DNA of 64,000 bases, taken from positions 4,464,001 through 4,528,000 of the forward strand of contig NZ_CP086068.1 in assembly GCF_020783335.1 (NCBI RefSeq), written 5' to 3'. Of the stretch, positions 25,041 to 34,192 are shown piece after piece. The notes under the pieces were generated by a model. The model saw only the letters and a program-made list of their open reading frames with translations. It did no database searches and had not been told where the DNA came from. Within the stretch, counting starts at the first letter, position 1. Each line of letters begins with the position of its first letter. Both the position numbers and the translations under genes were made by a program. This stretch comes from Mucilaginibacter daejeonensis. Lineage in GTDB: Bacteria; Bacteroidota; Bacteroidia; Sphingobacteriales; Sphingobacteriaceae.

Positions 25041-25910
25041 TCACTGGTCTGCCGGGATGGACCTTACCCATACCAGTTGCCGCTTGTTGTCGAACCGGTA
25101 TACATTTTTCCACCAGCGGGCACCGCCACGGCAGGCCGTGTACAATAGCTTGTTATCAGGGTCAACCGTTACATCGCAAAGCTCGGCACATTTAGAATGG
25201 GAATAATCAGGCTCTTTCATTTTCGCAAAGCGCTTGTTGGCCGGATCATACAACCATATGCTAAAGGTGCGGTAAACGCCCATACCTGCGTCAGGCAAGG
25301 AAAAGGCGATATCATCATACCCATCAAGGTCATAATCTTCGATGTGCGCCATTCTTGACACGTTGGCGGCATCGAGCGTTGGGATCTTCAGTTTAGCCAA
25401 CTGACCATTGGCATAGGTGATGGAGAACTGCTCATCCATCGGGTCATCGGCGAACGCGATAATGGCGCCATGCAGTAATACCTTACTGATCTTGCGGCTC
25501 TCAGTGTTATTTACAGGTGTTTCCGTCAGCTTGAACCGGCGTCCATCTTTTTTACGCTCATAATAAGCTGATGATATCTTGCCTCCAGTTTCAGTGACAC
25601 CGTATGTACCGTTCACCTGACCGTTCACCATTTCCTGCCAGGTGTAGGTATAGGTAGCTGATCGATCACCGCGCTGGCCCACTGATGAATTGACCTTTTC
25701 CACTTTTAACGGTATCACGCTTTTTTGTCCGACATATTTCACGAAAGCGCCTTTACCGCGGGTGCCGTAAAAGAGCTGTAGCTTAAAGGGCTTAACCTCG
25801 CCTACCGAAGTAAGCGTAAATGGCTGTGCATTCGCCTTCGGTACCTTACCGACCATGATCACGAACACCGCAAAGAAAAATATATAGCGGAAGAAAATGT
25901 TCTTTTTCAT
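25041..25910 (-). CDS. Secreted protein, possibly XAC2610-like
   Basis: 289 residues with a signal peptide (MKKNIFFRYIFFFAVFVIMVG...ANAQ). The C-terminal half has DYDLDGYDDIAFSLPDAG, a calcium-loop-like Asp repeat, followed by YRTFSIWLYDPANKRF and CAELCDVTVDPDNKLLYTACRGG. This order resembles the XAC2610-related family (periplasmic, one member is an immunity protein to a secreted lysozyme-like toxin). I make this link from pattern memory only. Start at 25910 chosen for the signal peptide over an upstream in-frame start at 25943. The 5-TM protein gene ends nine bases upstream. Confidence 0.55.
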   Translation of the reverse strand: MKKNIFFRYIFFFAVFVIMVGKVPKANAQPFTLTSVGEVKPFKLQLFYGTRGKGAFVKYVGQKSVIPLKVEKVNSSVGQRGDRSATYTYTWQEMVNGQVNGTYGVTETGGKISSAYYERKKDGRRFKLTETPVNNTESRKISKVLLHGAIIAFADDPMDEQFSITYANGQLAKLKIPTLDAANVSRMAHIEDYDLDGYDDIAFSLPDAGMGVYRTFSIWLYDPANKRFAKMKEPDYSHSKCAELCDVTVDPDNKLLYTACRGGARWWKNVYRFDNKRQLVWVRSIPADQ

Positions 25911-25918
25911 TGCATTGA

Positions 25919-26431
25919 TCACATCATTGAGTACAAGAAACACAGGCTGACGAACAGTAGTAATATATTACAACCAGCTTTATAAGGACATTTCCTAACG
26001 AATAGCACGACAGCTTCCACCACCAGGAACAACGCAGCTATACCCAAAGTGTAGGCTATCCCATAAGCTACCATATAAGCGCCGCTTACTCCTCCGCCAA
26101 ACAGAGAGAACACGAACAAAGCCAGACATATACCTATGACCGACGCCACCCTAATCAACAAGTGTTTAGGCCAGTTTTGATCCGGATCATTCGCCGGCGC
26201 TGTAGCGGCATCCTGTTCCATAAGCTCATGGAACGCCCGGCTTTTATACAAGGAGAAAAAGAACGGCAGCATGCCCAATATGCTTAAAGGGCCAAGCACG
26301 ACCGTGATGTTACGTAAACCAACCATCCAGCCGTCACCACTCATGAACATATAAGGGTACGTGCGCGACACTATGGCCAACAGGAACTGCACAATGAGGG
26401 AAGCGATCGCTAATCTGAGTTTATTCTTCAT
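25919..26431 (-). CDS. Hypothetical integral membrane protein, about five TM segments
   Basis: 170 residues with hydrophobic segments near 6-24, 39-61, 93-112, 115-148 (probably one long or two) and 152-169. Between the second and third is a short polar loop (ESKAFHELMEQDAA-type, acidic). No enzyme or transporter motif is seen. It is probably co-transcribed with the secreted protein downstream. Function unknown. Confidence 0.6.
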   Translation of the reverse strand: MKNKLRLAIASLIVQFLLAIVSRTYPYMFMSGDGWMVGLRNITVVLGPLSILGMLPFFFSLYKSRAFHELMEQDAATAPANDPDQNWPKHLLIRVASVIGICLALFVFSLFGGGVSGAYMVAYGIAYTLGIAALFLVVEAVVLFVRKCPYKAGCNILLLFVSLCFLYSMM

Positions 26432-26562
26432 AAGGTCATTTCGTGGTTCGGAACAGATCAGCGTACAGTGCTCGTATGCTCAAGTTCGAGTTGCTGATCA
26501 TGCATATAACGCAAAAGTCACCAAATGGTGATAAGCACAACCACCTTTCTCCACTTTTAACC

Positions 26563-27303
26563 TTACTTATCAAATCTTACCAGTTTATCCTCGCCCATGT
26601 CATATTCGTACAATTCATGGCTTTCCTTATCAATGTAAAGCCACTGTACGATGTTGCTGCCTTGTGTGCCCGGGACTGCGACACCTATCATCGTATATTT
26701 CTTTCCGTCCTTATCGGCCGACTCCATCGAGTAGGTCAGTTCCTCTTTCTGGCCAATGGCCCGGCGGATCAGTTCACTCTGCGTATTGGCCAGGTAATAC
26801 TCCACTAACTTATACACCTTATCCAGGTAATATTGAGAATACCCCTCTTTAGGTGCCCACGTATATTTTACAGGTTTATCGTACCGCTTCCTGAATTTGG
26901 AGACGGCTCCATCGGCGATCTTACGTACGGAGACGATGACATCGGCCGGCTCGGGCGATTCGCCATCTCCGGCGATGGTGATCGTATCACGCTTCCATTT
27001 GATCTGGATCTGATCGCCGCGTAATAAGCTCCGGTCCTCGCCTTCATTGATAAAATTATATAGGTCGCCGCCTTTTTTGGCGAATAATTGTGCATAGTCG
27101 CCGTCATCATCATAGGCGACAAAGGTCATTTGATCTTGCTTATACTCGGGTGTTTTAGACGCTTTTACAATGGTATCTTTTACTGTAGTGGTGGTGGTGG
27201 TCGAGTCCTGTTGATCAGTGGTCACCTGAGCGGGCTTGGGTTTACAGGCCACCATGCTGATCACCATGGCTAGCAGGGTCACTCTAGCTGCTATATAATT
27301 CAT
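26563..27303 (-). CDS. Hypothetical lipoprotein
   Basis: 246 residues from the ATG at 27303, chosen because MNYIAARVTLLAMVISMVAC is a lipoprotein signal; the longer in-frame start at 27375 would bury it. A Thr-rich linker after the Cys (DQQDSTTTTTTVKDT) precedes a folded domain with a basic KYDKPVKYTWAPKEGYSQYYLDKVYKLVEYY region. No family recognised. Divergent from the lipoprotein gene at 27393 with only about 90 bases between them, so they may share regulation. Confidence 0.6.
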   Translation of the reverse strand: MNYIAARVTLLAMVISMVACKPKPAQVTTDQQDSTTTTTTVKDTIVKASKTPEYKQDQMTFVAYDDDGDYAQLFAKKGGDLYNFINEGEDRSLLRGDQIQIKWKRDTITIAGDGESPEPADVIVSVRKIADGAVSKFRKRYDKPVKYTWAPKEGYSQYYLDKVYKLVEYYLANTQSELIRRAIGQKEELTYSMESADKDGKKYTMIGVAVPGTQGSNIVQWLYIDKESHELYEYDMGEDKLVRFDK

Positions 27304-27392
27304 ATGTAATTGTTGATAATGGTCAGTTAACTTTGTGCTTAACAAATTTTGCGTTGGATCGTTCATAAACAACATTTAGCCTTACCTGATCT

Positions 27393-27908
27393 ATGCGTAT
27401 ATCATTAGCGTTAGCCTGCATAACGCTTATCCTTTCAAGCTGCGGGAACTCTAAGCCGGAAGAGCACACGACAGCCGTACCAAGTTCCGACAAGTCGGCA
27501 AATCAGCAGGCCACCGTAGTTCCCAAAACCACGTCTGCTGACCTCTCTGGAACATATGAAGAGGTAGACGACCCCGACGCCGAAGGTTGCGATATTGTGG
27601 TCACGATCAGCAAGGCCGCCGGTGGCTACCACTACCACTTAGCCTACGACTCTTTGAGCTATGAAGGTCAGCTCGGTTTAGATAAGAGGAACGACCATAC
27701 CACGGGTATCGTATTCAAAGGTATCCCGTATGCCGAGACCAGCATAGACGACGATGACGATGGAACCAACGCCAGGACCTCATCAGATGTTGGCGGCGAG
27801 TTAGAGGGCGATACCATCACTATTCAGAACTATGGCAACTCCATGAACTATTATGTGAAATTGGGTGGTTGCGGGCTTAAATATATTCGCTTGGTCAAAA
27901 GGCATTGA
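27393..27908 (+). CDS. Hypothetical lipoprotein
   Basis: 171 residues with lipobox ITLILSSC. After a Ser/Thr/Glu linker it has GTYEEVDDPDAEGCDIVVTISKAAGGYHYHLAYDS, an acidic run (ETSIDDDDDGTNA) and a C-terminal beta segment. Two further Cys (one at EGCD, one at GGCG) could form a disulfide. No family recognised. Confidence 0.6.
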   Translation: MRISLALACITLILSSCGNSKPEEHTTAVPSSDKSANQQATVVPKTTSADLSGTYEEVDDPDAEGCDIVVTISKAAGGYHYHLAYDSLSYEGQLGLDKRNDHTTGIVFKGIPYAETSIDDDDDGTNARTSSDVGGELEGDTITIQNYGNSMNYYVKLGGCGLKYIRLVKRH

Positions 27909-27994
27909 TCCATGTACGACCTGCATGGCCTTATGGATCGATCATGGATGGATATGGAACTTTGCGGGATAAGCCATTTCTTTACTTCTAATAG

Positions 27995-28020
27995 TTGTTA
28001 TGGCTTGTTTATGATAACAA
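27995..28020. promoter_or_regulatory. Short inverted repeat before the GAF-PAS gene
   Basis: TTGTTAT (27995-28001) and ATAACAA (28014-28020) are perfect inverted copies 12 bases apart, about 45 bases before the start at 28063. Possible operator. Confidence 0.25.
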
Positions 28021-28062
28021 ATATCGTTCGTACACGTATCATTGCGTTCTAAGTTATTGAAC

Positions 28063-29160
28063 ATGCCATTACGCGAGCTGGAACGGATAAGGGCTGTTAA
28101 CCGGTTACTTAAACTGGAGATCAGCAAGGAAAAGGAACTACAGGAGATCGTTGAATTGGCCGCGACTATTTGCGGGACCTCGATCGCGCTGATCACCCTG
28201 CTTGATGCCGACACGCAAACGGTATTGTTTCAAACCGGACTTGCAGGTGCCTCCACCATGCCGCGCACTGATTCATTTTGTGATAAGATGATCACCAACG
28301 AGCATTATATGGAGGTGCAGGATGCCATGCTTGACCACCGTTTTATTGATAACCCCTTCGTTACAGGCACACCCAACATCCGTTTTTACGCAGGCTCGTC
28401 ACTTACCACGCAAGATGGGTTGAGCCTGGGCGCCCTGTGTGTACTTGACAGCGCACCGCAAAAGCTCAGTCATCTGCAAGAACAAATGCTCAAAGCTCTG
28501 TCCAAACAGGTGATCCAGTTGCTGGAGTTCGATATGAGCATACAGATACTACGCACGCAATACGTGAAGGCCCGCGAGGCCGAGATCGAGTTGAGGGCAT
28601 TTTTTGAAAGCACGATCGATCATCATTTATTGTTGGGCAAAGAATTTGAGGTGCTGGCCTTTAACCGTGCCTGGGAAAGCCATGTGGCTTACAGCTACAA
28701 TAAGACCCTCACCCGCGGACGGTCAATGAAGGAGTATATGCATCCCGAGAACATCGGGCAATTTTACCGCGATTACAATAAGGCGCTTAAAGGTACTGCT
28801 GTGTATGATGAGCGCAATCTCGGTATTAACGGCACCGAATCATGGCATATGGTCAAGTTCGAGCCAGCCTTTGACCTTGACGGACAGATCATTGGAGTGT
28901 CGGTGAATACGGCCAATGTTGACCGCCGGGTAAAACAGGAAGGCATCGTAAGATCACAGAACCGGTCGTTAGAGCAGATCGCTTATATGCAGGCACATGA
29001 ACTGCGTAAACCAGTGGCCAACATCATGGGCCTTATCGGCGTAATGAAAGAGACCGGCCAACTGACCCCTTCCGAAGAATTAACGCATCTTGACGCCTCT
29101 CTCGCCGAGCTTGACCAGCAGATCAAATCGATCGTCGACAAGGCCTCATCAAGACCATAG
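28063..29160 (+). CDS. GAF-PAS-DHp signalling protein lacking a kinase ATPase domain
   Basis: 365 residues: GAF (about 20-150, with IALITLLDADTQTVLFQTGL and AGSSLTTQDGLSLGALCVLD), PAS (about 175-290) and a histidine-kinase dimerisation segment YMQAHELRKPVANIMGL with His312. The protein stops about 50 residues later, just where HATPase_c should begin, and no N, G1 or G2 box follows. The stop is close to the convergent kinase gene (stop at 29178), and no ATPase-like frame is seen downstream. It may be a phospho-accepting or dimerising partner for another kinase. Start at ATG 28063; a TTG at 28042 is unlikely. Confidence 0.8.
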   Translation: MPLRELERIRAVNRLLKLEISKEKELQEIVELAATICGTSIALITLLDADTQTVLFQTGLAGASTMPRTDSFCDKMITNEHYMEVQDAMLDHRFIDNPFVTGTPNIRFYAGSSLTTQDGLSLGALCVLDSAPQKLSHLQEQMLKALSKQVIQLLEFDMSIQILRTQYVKAREAEIELRAFFESTIDHHLLLGKEFEVLAFNRAWESHVAYSYNKTLTRGRSMKEYMHPENIGQFYRDYNKALKGTAVYDERNLGINGTESWHMVKFEPAFDLDGQIIGVSVNTANVDRRVKQEGIVRSQNRSLEQIAYMQAHELRKPVANIMGLIGVMKETGQLTPSEELTHLDASLAELDQQIKSIVDKASSRP

Positions 29161-29177
29161 CTTGTTTTCGATATGCG

Positions 29178-30653
29178 TTAAACGCGCGACAGCTTGACCT
29201 TAAAAGTGGTACCAACGCCGATCTCGCTCGTTACTTCTATGCTTCCGCCCAGGGCCTCAACCTGATTACGGGTAATGAACAATCCTATTCCTTTGGAGTC
29301 AGCATGATCATGAAAGGTCTGGTACATGCCGAACAGCTTATTACCATGCCGTTTCAGATCGATACCAATACCGTTATCTTCAAAGATCAGGTAGGCATGA
29401 TCTTCAATGATATCGCTCTTGCAACTTACCACAGGCTGCCTGCCTGCGTGACGATATTTGATCGAGTTGGTAATGAAATTATGAATGATGCTTTCAAGGT
29501 AAGCCGGGATATAATTGACCGACGGGCAAGCCGAGAAATCATGCAAAACGATCGCTTCCGACTGCTCGATATTACTTTCCAGCGCTTTGATCACATTCTT
29601 GAACACCGGCTCGATGAATATTGGCACCTTCTCTTGCTTGATGTCCGATTCGATCTTCACGATCTCGTTCAGGTGCTGTATAGTAGTGCTTAGGCTGTCA
29701 CTGATCGTATTGATGTGGATGAACACCTCCCTTTTTTCATCGGCCTCTTCCAGTTCATCATACATGCGTACGAGGTATTGCAGATTATTAACATGCGAGC
29801 GCAGATTGTGTGATACCATGTAAGCGAAGTTCTGCAAGCGCTTGTTCTGATACTCCATGAACTCGAACGACGTCCTGAGCTCTTTCTCTTTACGCTTGCT
29901 CTGATCTATGTTCTGCAAAACGCCTTTAACGGTCAGTGCCTTCCCATACTCATCGATACTGGTCAGGCCTTTGATCTTGACCCAGATCAAGCTGCTCGAG
30001 CAAGTGCGTAATTGCAGATCATGTTCAAAAGGCTTTCCAATGCTCATGGCAGCACTGATGCTGTTTTGAAGAACAGGGCGATGTTCTGGCACAAAGAACG
30101 CCACCAAATCGGCAATGAGCAGTTGCTCATTGGATGGCAGTTCCAGTATACTGCCCGCCTCTTTGCTTAATAAAAGCTCCTGGCCCGGCACAGCGATCTC
30201 CCAACTGCCTGAGTGTACGCTTTTGATCGTGTTCTCGTATCGTTTGTTCTTGGCCGCCAGCTCGAACTCGATCACCTTGAACTGATGTATATTCACCAGC
30301 GACCCGCTTAGCACAGCGGTAGCGTTCTCGCGGCGAAAGGTATTCTGAAACCACTGGTAACCGTTCTTGGTCAGCAAACGGAGCTCCAGGCATTTTGACC
30401 AACCCGGCTCGCAGGTGTTAGCCTCTTTAAGCATCATCGCGACATCTTCATGATAAAGTATCTCGTGAATGAAGTAAGTGTAAGTGATGGTCAGATCGGT
30501 AGGCTCGTATCCAAGTGCGTGGTAAAAACCCAATGAGCATTTCAATTGCTTGCTCTGGATGTTGTATTCCCAAAGCGCAGCGTTGGCATCGTGCAGTAGC
30601 TGATCGATGTTAGCTACCTGATCCTGATCGCCGTATGTATCTATTGAACGCAT
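29178..30653 (-). CDS. PAS-domain sensor histidine kinase (cytoplasmic)
   Basis: 491 residues, no membrane segment. Two PAS domains (about 15-125 and 140-252, the second ending VKGVLQNIDQSKRKEKEL), DHp motif MVSHNLRSHVNNL with His282, N box (HNFITNSIKYR), G1 (EDNGIGID) and G2 (DSKGIGLFITRNQVEALGG). All kinase boxes are intact. It is convergent with the ATPase-less GAF-PAS-DHp protein with a 17-base gap, and its upstream region carries a cluster of inverted repeats. No response regulator is adjacent. Start at ATG 30653; the TTG at 30668 is less likely. Confidence 0.85.
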   Translation of the reverse strand: MRSIDTYGDQDQVANIDQLLHDANAALWEYNIQSKQLKCSLGFYHALGYEPTDLTITYTYFIHEILYHEDVAMMLKEANTCEPGWSKCLELRLLTKNGYQWFQNTFRRENATAVLSGSLVNIHQFKVIEFELAAKNKRYENTIKSVHSGSWEIAVPGQELLLSKEAGSILELPSNEQLLIADLVAFFVPEHRPVLQNSISAAMSIGKPFEHDLQLRTCSSSLIWVKIKGLTSIDEYGKALTVKGVLQNIDQSKRKEKELRTSFEFMEYQNKRLQNFAYMVSHNLRSHVNNLQYLVRMYDELEEADEKREVFIHINTISDSLSTTIQHLNEIVKIESDIKQEKVPIFIEPVFKNVIKALESNIEQSEAIVLHDFSACPSVNYIPAYLESIIHNFITNSIKYRHAGRQPVVSCKSDIIEDHAYLIFEDNGIGIDLKRHGNKLFGMYQTFHDHADSKGIGLFITRNQVEALGGSIEVTSEIGVGTTFKVKLSRV

Positions 30654-30755
30654 ATGTTGTAACCTCAACGTTAAATGAGGCGCTTAAATTTTAAGGTCGT
30701 AGTGCAGTTGAACGGCTCATGGGTTTTAACCAAAGCCACACACTTATACTGTGAT

Positions 30756-30826
30756 CGTGCTAATACTGTTACAATTGTTTTGGTTATGCGCATAACAGTG
30801 CTAAAGATCAACTGGTTAGCACTGTT
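30756..30826. promoter_or_regulatory. Operator-like cluster: GTGCTAA half-sites and 14-bp palindrome
   Basis: AACAGTGCTAA (30794-30804) and TTAGCACTGTT (30816-30826) are perfect inverted copies with an 11-base spacer. A third GTGCTAA half-site lies near 30757. The 14-bp palindrome GTTATGCGCATAAC (30783-30796) overlaps the first arm. It sits in the roughly 495-base gap between the divergent PAS kinase and GH15 genes. Confidence 0.55.
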
Positions 30827-30910
30827 GTTATAGGGCTGTTGACCCTTCGTGGCAAATATAGTTCACCTTTAGAAGCAAAACGCTTACCACGTTAAAAGAT
30901 CTAACCAAAT

Positions 30911-30933
30911 GTGTCAGACAAAGGTGTCAGACA
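30911..30933. repeat. Tandem GTGTCAGACA direct repeat
   Basis: Two identical 10-base copies (30911-30920, 30924-30933) with a 13-base period. About 40 bases on, TTTAACC (30972-30978) and GGTTAAA (30982-30988) form a small inverted repeat. Nothing else was recognised in the rest of this gap up to 31149. Confidence 0.45.
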
Positions 30934-31149
30934 GGGAGGTACCAGGTTAATTATCAGCCACATTTATAATGTTTAACCATTGGTTAAATAGCTAAAAGAC
31001 GGTAAAACCCTACAACTTTTTCAAACCCACGTAGCTAAAAAAGGACAAGATATTAGACCGTGATGTGAAACGGCCGTTCAGCGATCCAGGTTGTGAGGTA
31101 GCTTCATAACAGCCTAAACCAAAGCATACTAATTGTGTTGTCATTTCTT

Positions 31150-32970
31150 ATGGAACATCAACATCGGCCTTATCAGCCTATTGCGAATTATGGGGTGATC
31201 GGAGATATGCGTACCGTGGCCTTGGTGTCAATGTCAGGTTCTATCGACTTTATGTCGTTCCCCCGGTTCGACTCGCCTACCATATTCGCCTCGCTGCTTG
31301 ATGCTAATAAAGGCGGTTACTTTTCCATCGAACCACAAATGGACGGCCAGCAGACCAAGCAGCTGTACCTGCCAGGTACGGCCGTGCTTATCACTCGTTT
31401 TTTTTCAGACGATGGTATAGCCGAGATCACCGATTTTATGCCCCTGGTAAGCAGCACCGATGCACCTCCAGCGGCCATCGTTCGCCATGTTAAGGCCATC
31501 AGGGGGCAGATCAGTTTCAAGATGGTGTGTGCCCCACGGTTCAATTACGCACTGGCTCATCATGATGCTAAAGCCCAACGCAACGAAGTGATCTTTACCC
31601 CTATCGATGACGGGCATGTATGCCTGCGCCTCATGGCCGATGTTGATTTGCATATTAAGGATAATGATGCCTGTGCCGAATTTGTGCTCAAAGAGTCAGA
31701 GATAGCACACATTGTGCTGGAAGCTGCCGATGAGGACCAGCAAAATACATCAGGCACGGCTCACATACAGGATTATGTCAAGAACAGCTACCAGCTAACG
31801 GTATCGGGCTGGCGCAAGTGGTTAAGCCAAACCACTTACAAAGGCCGGTATGCCGAACTGATCTTCCGTTCCATCATTACCCTTAAACTCATGACCTCGA
31901 TCGAGTTCGGCTCGGTGGTGGCAGCACCAACGTTCGGCATTCCCGAACTGCTGGGCGGCAAGCGTAACTGGGACTATCGCTTTAATTGGATCCGCGATTC
32001 GGCCTTTACGCTATATGCCTTTCTTTCTTTGGGCTTTTATGATGAGGCCACGCATTTTATGCAGTGGATCAGCAGCCTGTGCCAGGACAGCAACCTGCAA
32101 TTGCTTTACCGGATAGACGGTAGCAAGAACGGTGAAGAGATCGAGCTTGACCACCTGGAAGGCTACCAGGGCTCGCGACCGATAAGGGTAGGTAATGCTG
32201 CCGTCCATCAACTGCAAACCGACATTTATGGCGAACTGATCGATACGATCTACATTTATAACCGGTCACACAAACCGATCACTTATGAGTTTTGGACACT
32301 GATCGAAAAACAGATCGAATGTGTGATAGGCGACTGGAAATTGCCAGACCATGGCATATGGGAGATCCGGGGCGAGAAGCGTGAGTTCCTGCACTCTCGC
32401 CTGATGTGTTGGGTGGCTATGGACAGAGCGATCAAGATCGCTGAGCAACGCTCGTTCCCATACCCAAGGGCCGAATGGGAACAGGTACGCGATGAGATAT
32501 ACAAAGACATTTACCACAATTTTTGGAATGAAGACATAAAGGCCTGGGTGCAGTATAAAGGAAGCGACCAAGTAGATGCCAGTGCGCTGCTGATGCCGCT
32601 TACACACTACATAGCCCCGTTAGAGCCCCGCTGGCTGAGCACCATGGACGCGATCGAGAAACAGCTCAAGTCTGACGTGCTGATCTACCGCTATCGCATC
32701 ACAGAAGATGCCATTGACGGGTTAGAAGGCGAAGAGGGCACGTTCAACATGTGCTCGTTTTGGTTCATTGAATCGCTGGCCAAAAGCGGGCGTGTGGAAG
32801 AAGCGGTGGAGAACTTCGAGAAGATGATCGGTTATGCCAACCACCTGGGCTTGTTCAGCGAAGAGTTGAGTCACAAAGGCGAGCATTTAGGCAACTTTCC
32901 GCAGGCGTTCACGCACCTATCATTGATAAGTGCAGCACTTGAATTGAATAAGCAATTGGATCGGCTGTGA
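31150..32970 (+). CDS. Glycoside hydrolase family 15 protein (glucoamylase/trehalase-like)
   Basis: 606 residues, no signal peptide, so cytoplasmic. It has an N-terminal beta domain (IANYGVIGDMRTVALVSMSGSIDFMSFPRFDSPTIFASLLD) typical of bacterial GH15/trehalase-like proteins. An alpha/alpha toroid then carries GGKRNWDYRFNWIRDSAFTLYAFLSLGFYDEA, GIWEIRGEKREFLHSRLMCW (likely general acid Glu) and GLEGEEGTFNMCSFWFIESL (likely base Glu). It inverts and releases glucose from alpha-glucosides or trehalose; which one cannot be decided here. Start at ATG 31150; a GTG at 31135 would add five hydrophobic residues. Confidence 0.87.
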   Translation: MEHQHRPYQPIANYGVIGDMRTVALVSMSGSIDFMSFPRFDSPTIFASLLDANKGGYFSIEPQMDGQQTKQLYLPGTAVLITRFFSDDGIAEITDFMPLVSSTDAPPAAIVRHVKAIRGQISFKMVCAPRFNYALAHHDAKAQRNEVIFTPIDDGHVCLRLMADVDLHIKDNDACAEFVLKESEIAHIVLEAADEDQQNTSGTAHIQDYVKNSYQLTVSGWRKWLSQTTYKGRYAELIFRSIITLKLMTSIEFGSVVAAPTFGIPELLGGKRNWDYRFNWIRDSAFTLYAFLSLGFYDEATHFMQWISSLCQDSNLQLLYRIDGSKNGEEIELDHLEGYQGSRPIRVGNAAVHQLQTDIYGELIDTIYIYNRSHKPITYEFWTLIEKQIECVIGDWKLPDHGIWEIRGEKREFLHSRLMCWVAMDRAIKIAEQRSFPYPRAEWEQVRDEIYKDIYHNFWNEDIKAWVQYKGSDQVDASALLMPLTHYIAPLEPRWLSTMDAIEKQLKSDVLIYRYRITEDAIDGLEGEEGTFNMCSFWFIESLAKSGRVEEAVENFEKMIGYANHLGLFSEELSHKGEHLGNFPQAFTHLSLISAALELNKQLDRL

Positions 32971-33001
32971 TCAGATCTTTGCTTATGGGTATAAGATCAT
33001 C

Positions 33002-33883
33002 TTAGTGACGTGGCTTTCTTTTGAGCACACCGCCGGCGGCCTCTTTGATCGAGCTGGTAAAGATGAACGCTTTAGGGTCTATCTCATGCACCAGGTTACG
33101 CAGGCGGCGTACCTCTAAACGGGTCACTACCGTGAACACGATATCTACCGGCTGGCTAATGTCAAAGCTTTCTTTCAAAAAGCCGCGTTCGCCTTTGTAA
33201 ACCGTGATGCCACGACCTAACACCATGACCAACTTTTGCTTCACTTCCTCGCTGCAACCTGATATAATAGTGACGCCGGTATATTCTTCCAAACCCTCGA
33301 TCACAAAGTTGATCGTGCGCGATGCGGTGTAGTAAGTTAAGATAGAGTACAAAGCGGTAGGTAGCCCAAGTTTGATGGCCGCGATCAGGAAGATGATGAT
33401 ATTTATACCGAGGATGATCTCGCTTATGGTAAAGCTAATGCGCCTGCCGGTGTAAAGTGCGAGAACCTCTATACCATCCAGGGCACATCCACCACGAATG
33501 GCCAGGCCAATGCCAATACCCATGAATACCCCGCCAAAGATAGATACGAGCAACTTATCTGAAGTGACCTGCGGGTAATGGATGAATGACAAACAAAGCC
33601 CCAGTCCCAGTATCGCTACCAGTGTTTTGATGGCAAAGGCCTTGTTCACCTGGAAAATACCCATGATGATGAACGGGATGTTGGCCAGCACGATCACATA
33701 CGCGATATCGAAATGATAGATCTCATGCAACAGGAGTGAGATACCGGTAACACCGCCATCAAAGAACATATTGGGTACCAGGAAACTCTTTAGGGCGAAC
33801 CCGCAGAACAGGATGCCTGCTATGATATGTAAGGTATCAACAAGCCAGTGAGGCAGATCTAATTTTTTCACGTGAGGTATCAT
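33002..33883 (-). CDS. YitT family membrane protein (DUF161/DUF2179)
   Basis: 293 residues with five to six TM segments in the first two-thirds, including the GGVTGISLLL and FGGVFMGIGIGLAIRGGCALDGIEVLAL motifs of the family. A cytoplasmic C-terminal DUF2179 domain (GVTIISGCSEEVKQKLVMVLGRGITVYKGERGF...FTVVTRLEVRRLRNLVHEIDPKAFIF) follows. Transport substrate unknown in the family. Start at 33883 (MIPHVKKLD); an upstream ATG at 33964 would add 27 polar residues not seen in typical members. Convergent with the GH15 gene. Confidence 0.85.
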   Translation of the reverse strand: MIPHVKKLDLPHWLVDTLHIIAGILFCGFALKSFLVPNMFFDGGVTGISLLLHEIYHFDIAYVIVLANIPFIIMGIFQVNKAFAIKTLVAILGLGLCLSFIHYPQVTSDKLLVSIFGGVFMGIGIGLAIRGGCALDGIEVLALYTGRRISFTISEIILGINIIIFLIAAIKLGLPTALYSILTYYTASRTINFVIEGLEEYTGVTIISGCSEEVKQKLVMVLGRGITVYKGERGFLKESFDISQPVDIVFTVVTRLEVRRLRNLVHEIDPKAFIFTSSIKEAAGGVLKRKPRH

Positions 33884-34192
33884 TATCGTTATCGCCCGGC
33901 CACCATGATCAGCTGAGCGATAAGCATTGTTAGGATCGACCATGCCTGCGGTACCGTATGTCAAATATGGCCTGCAAAGGCCGCATGATCGATCTTCTTT
34001 GCACTGCTAAGATATTCAATTGTTTGGCAAGTTTGAAACTTTAGCCACAATAGGTACACAACTTTCGGGGATCGGCCAACGATCAGCTGTGACCATCGCA
34101 CTTAATGCAGCAGCTTGCCCATACTTCGGTACAGCATCGAATAAGCGGTTTTTTTAGTTATTTTAGCAACACAACCCAAAGCACCTATAACC

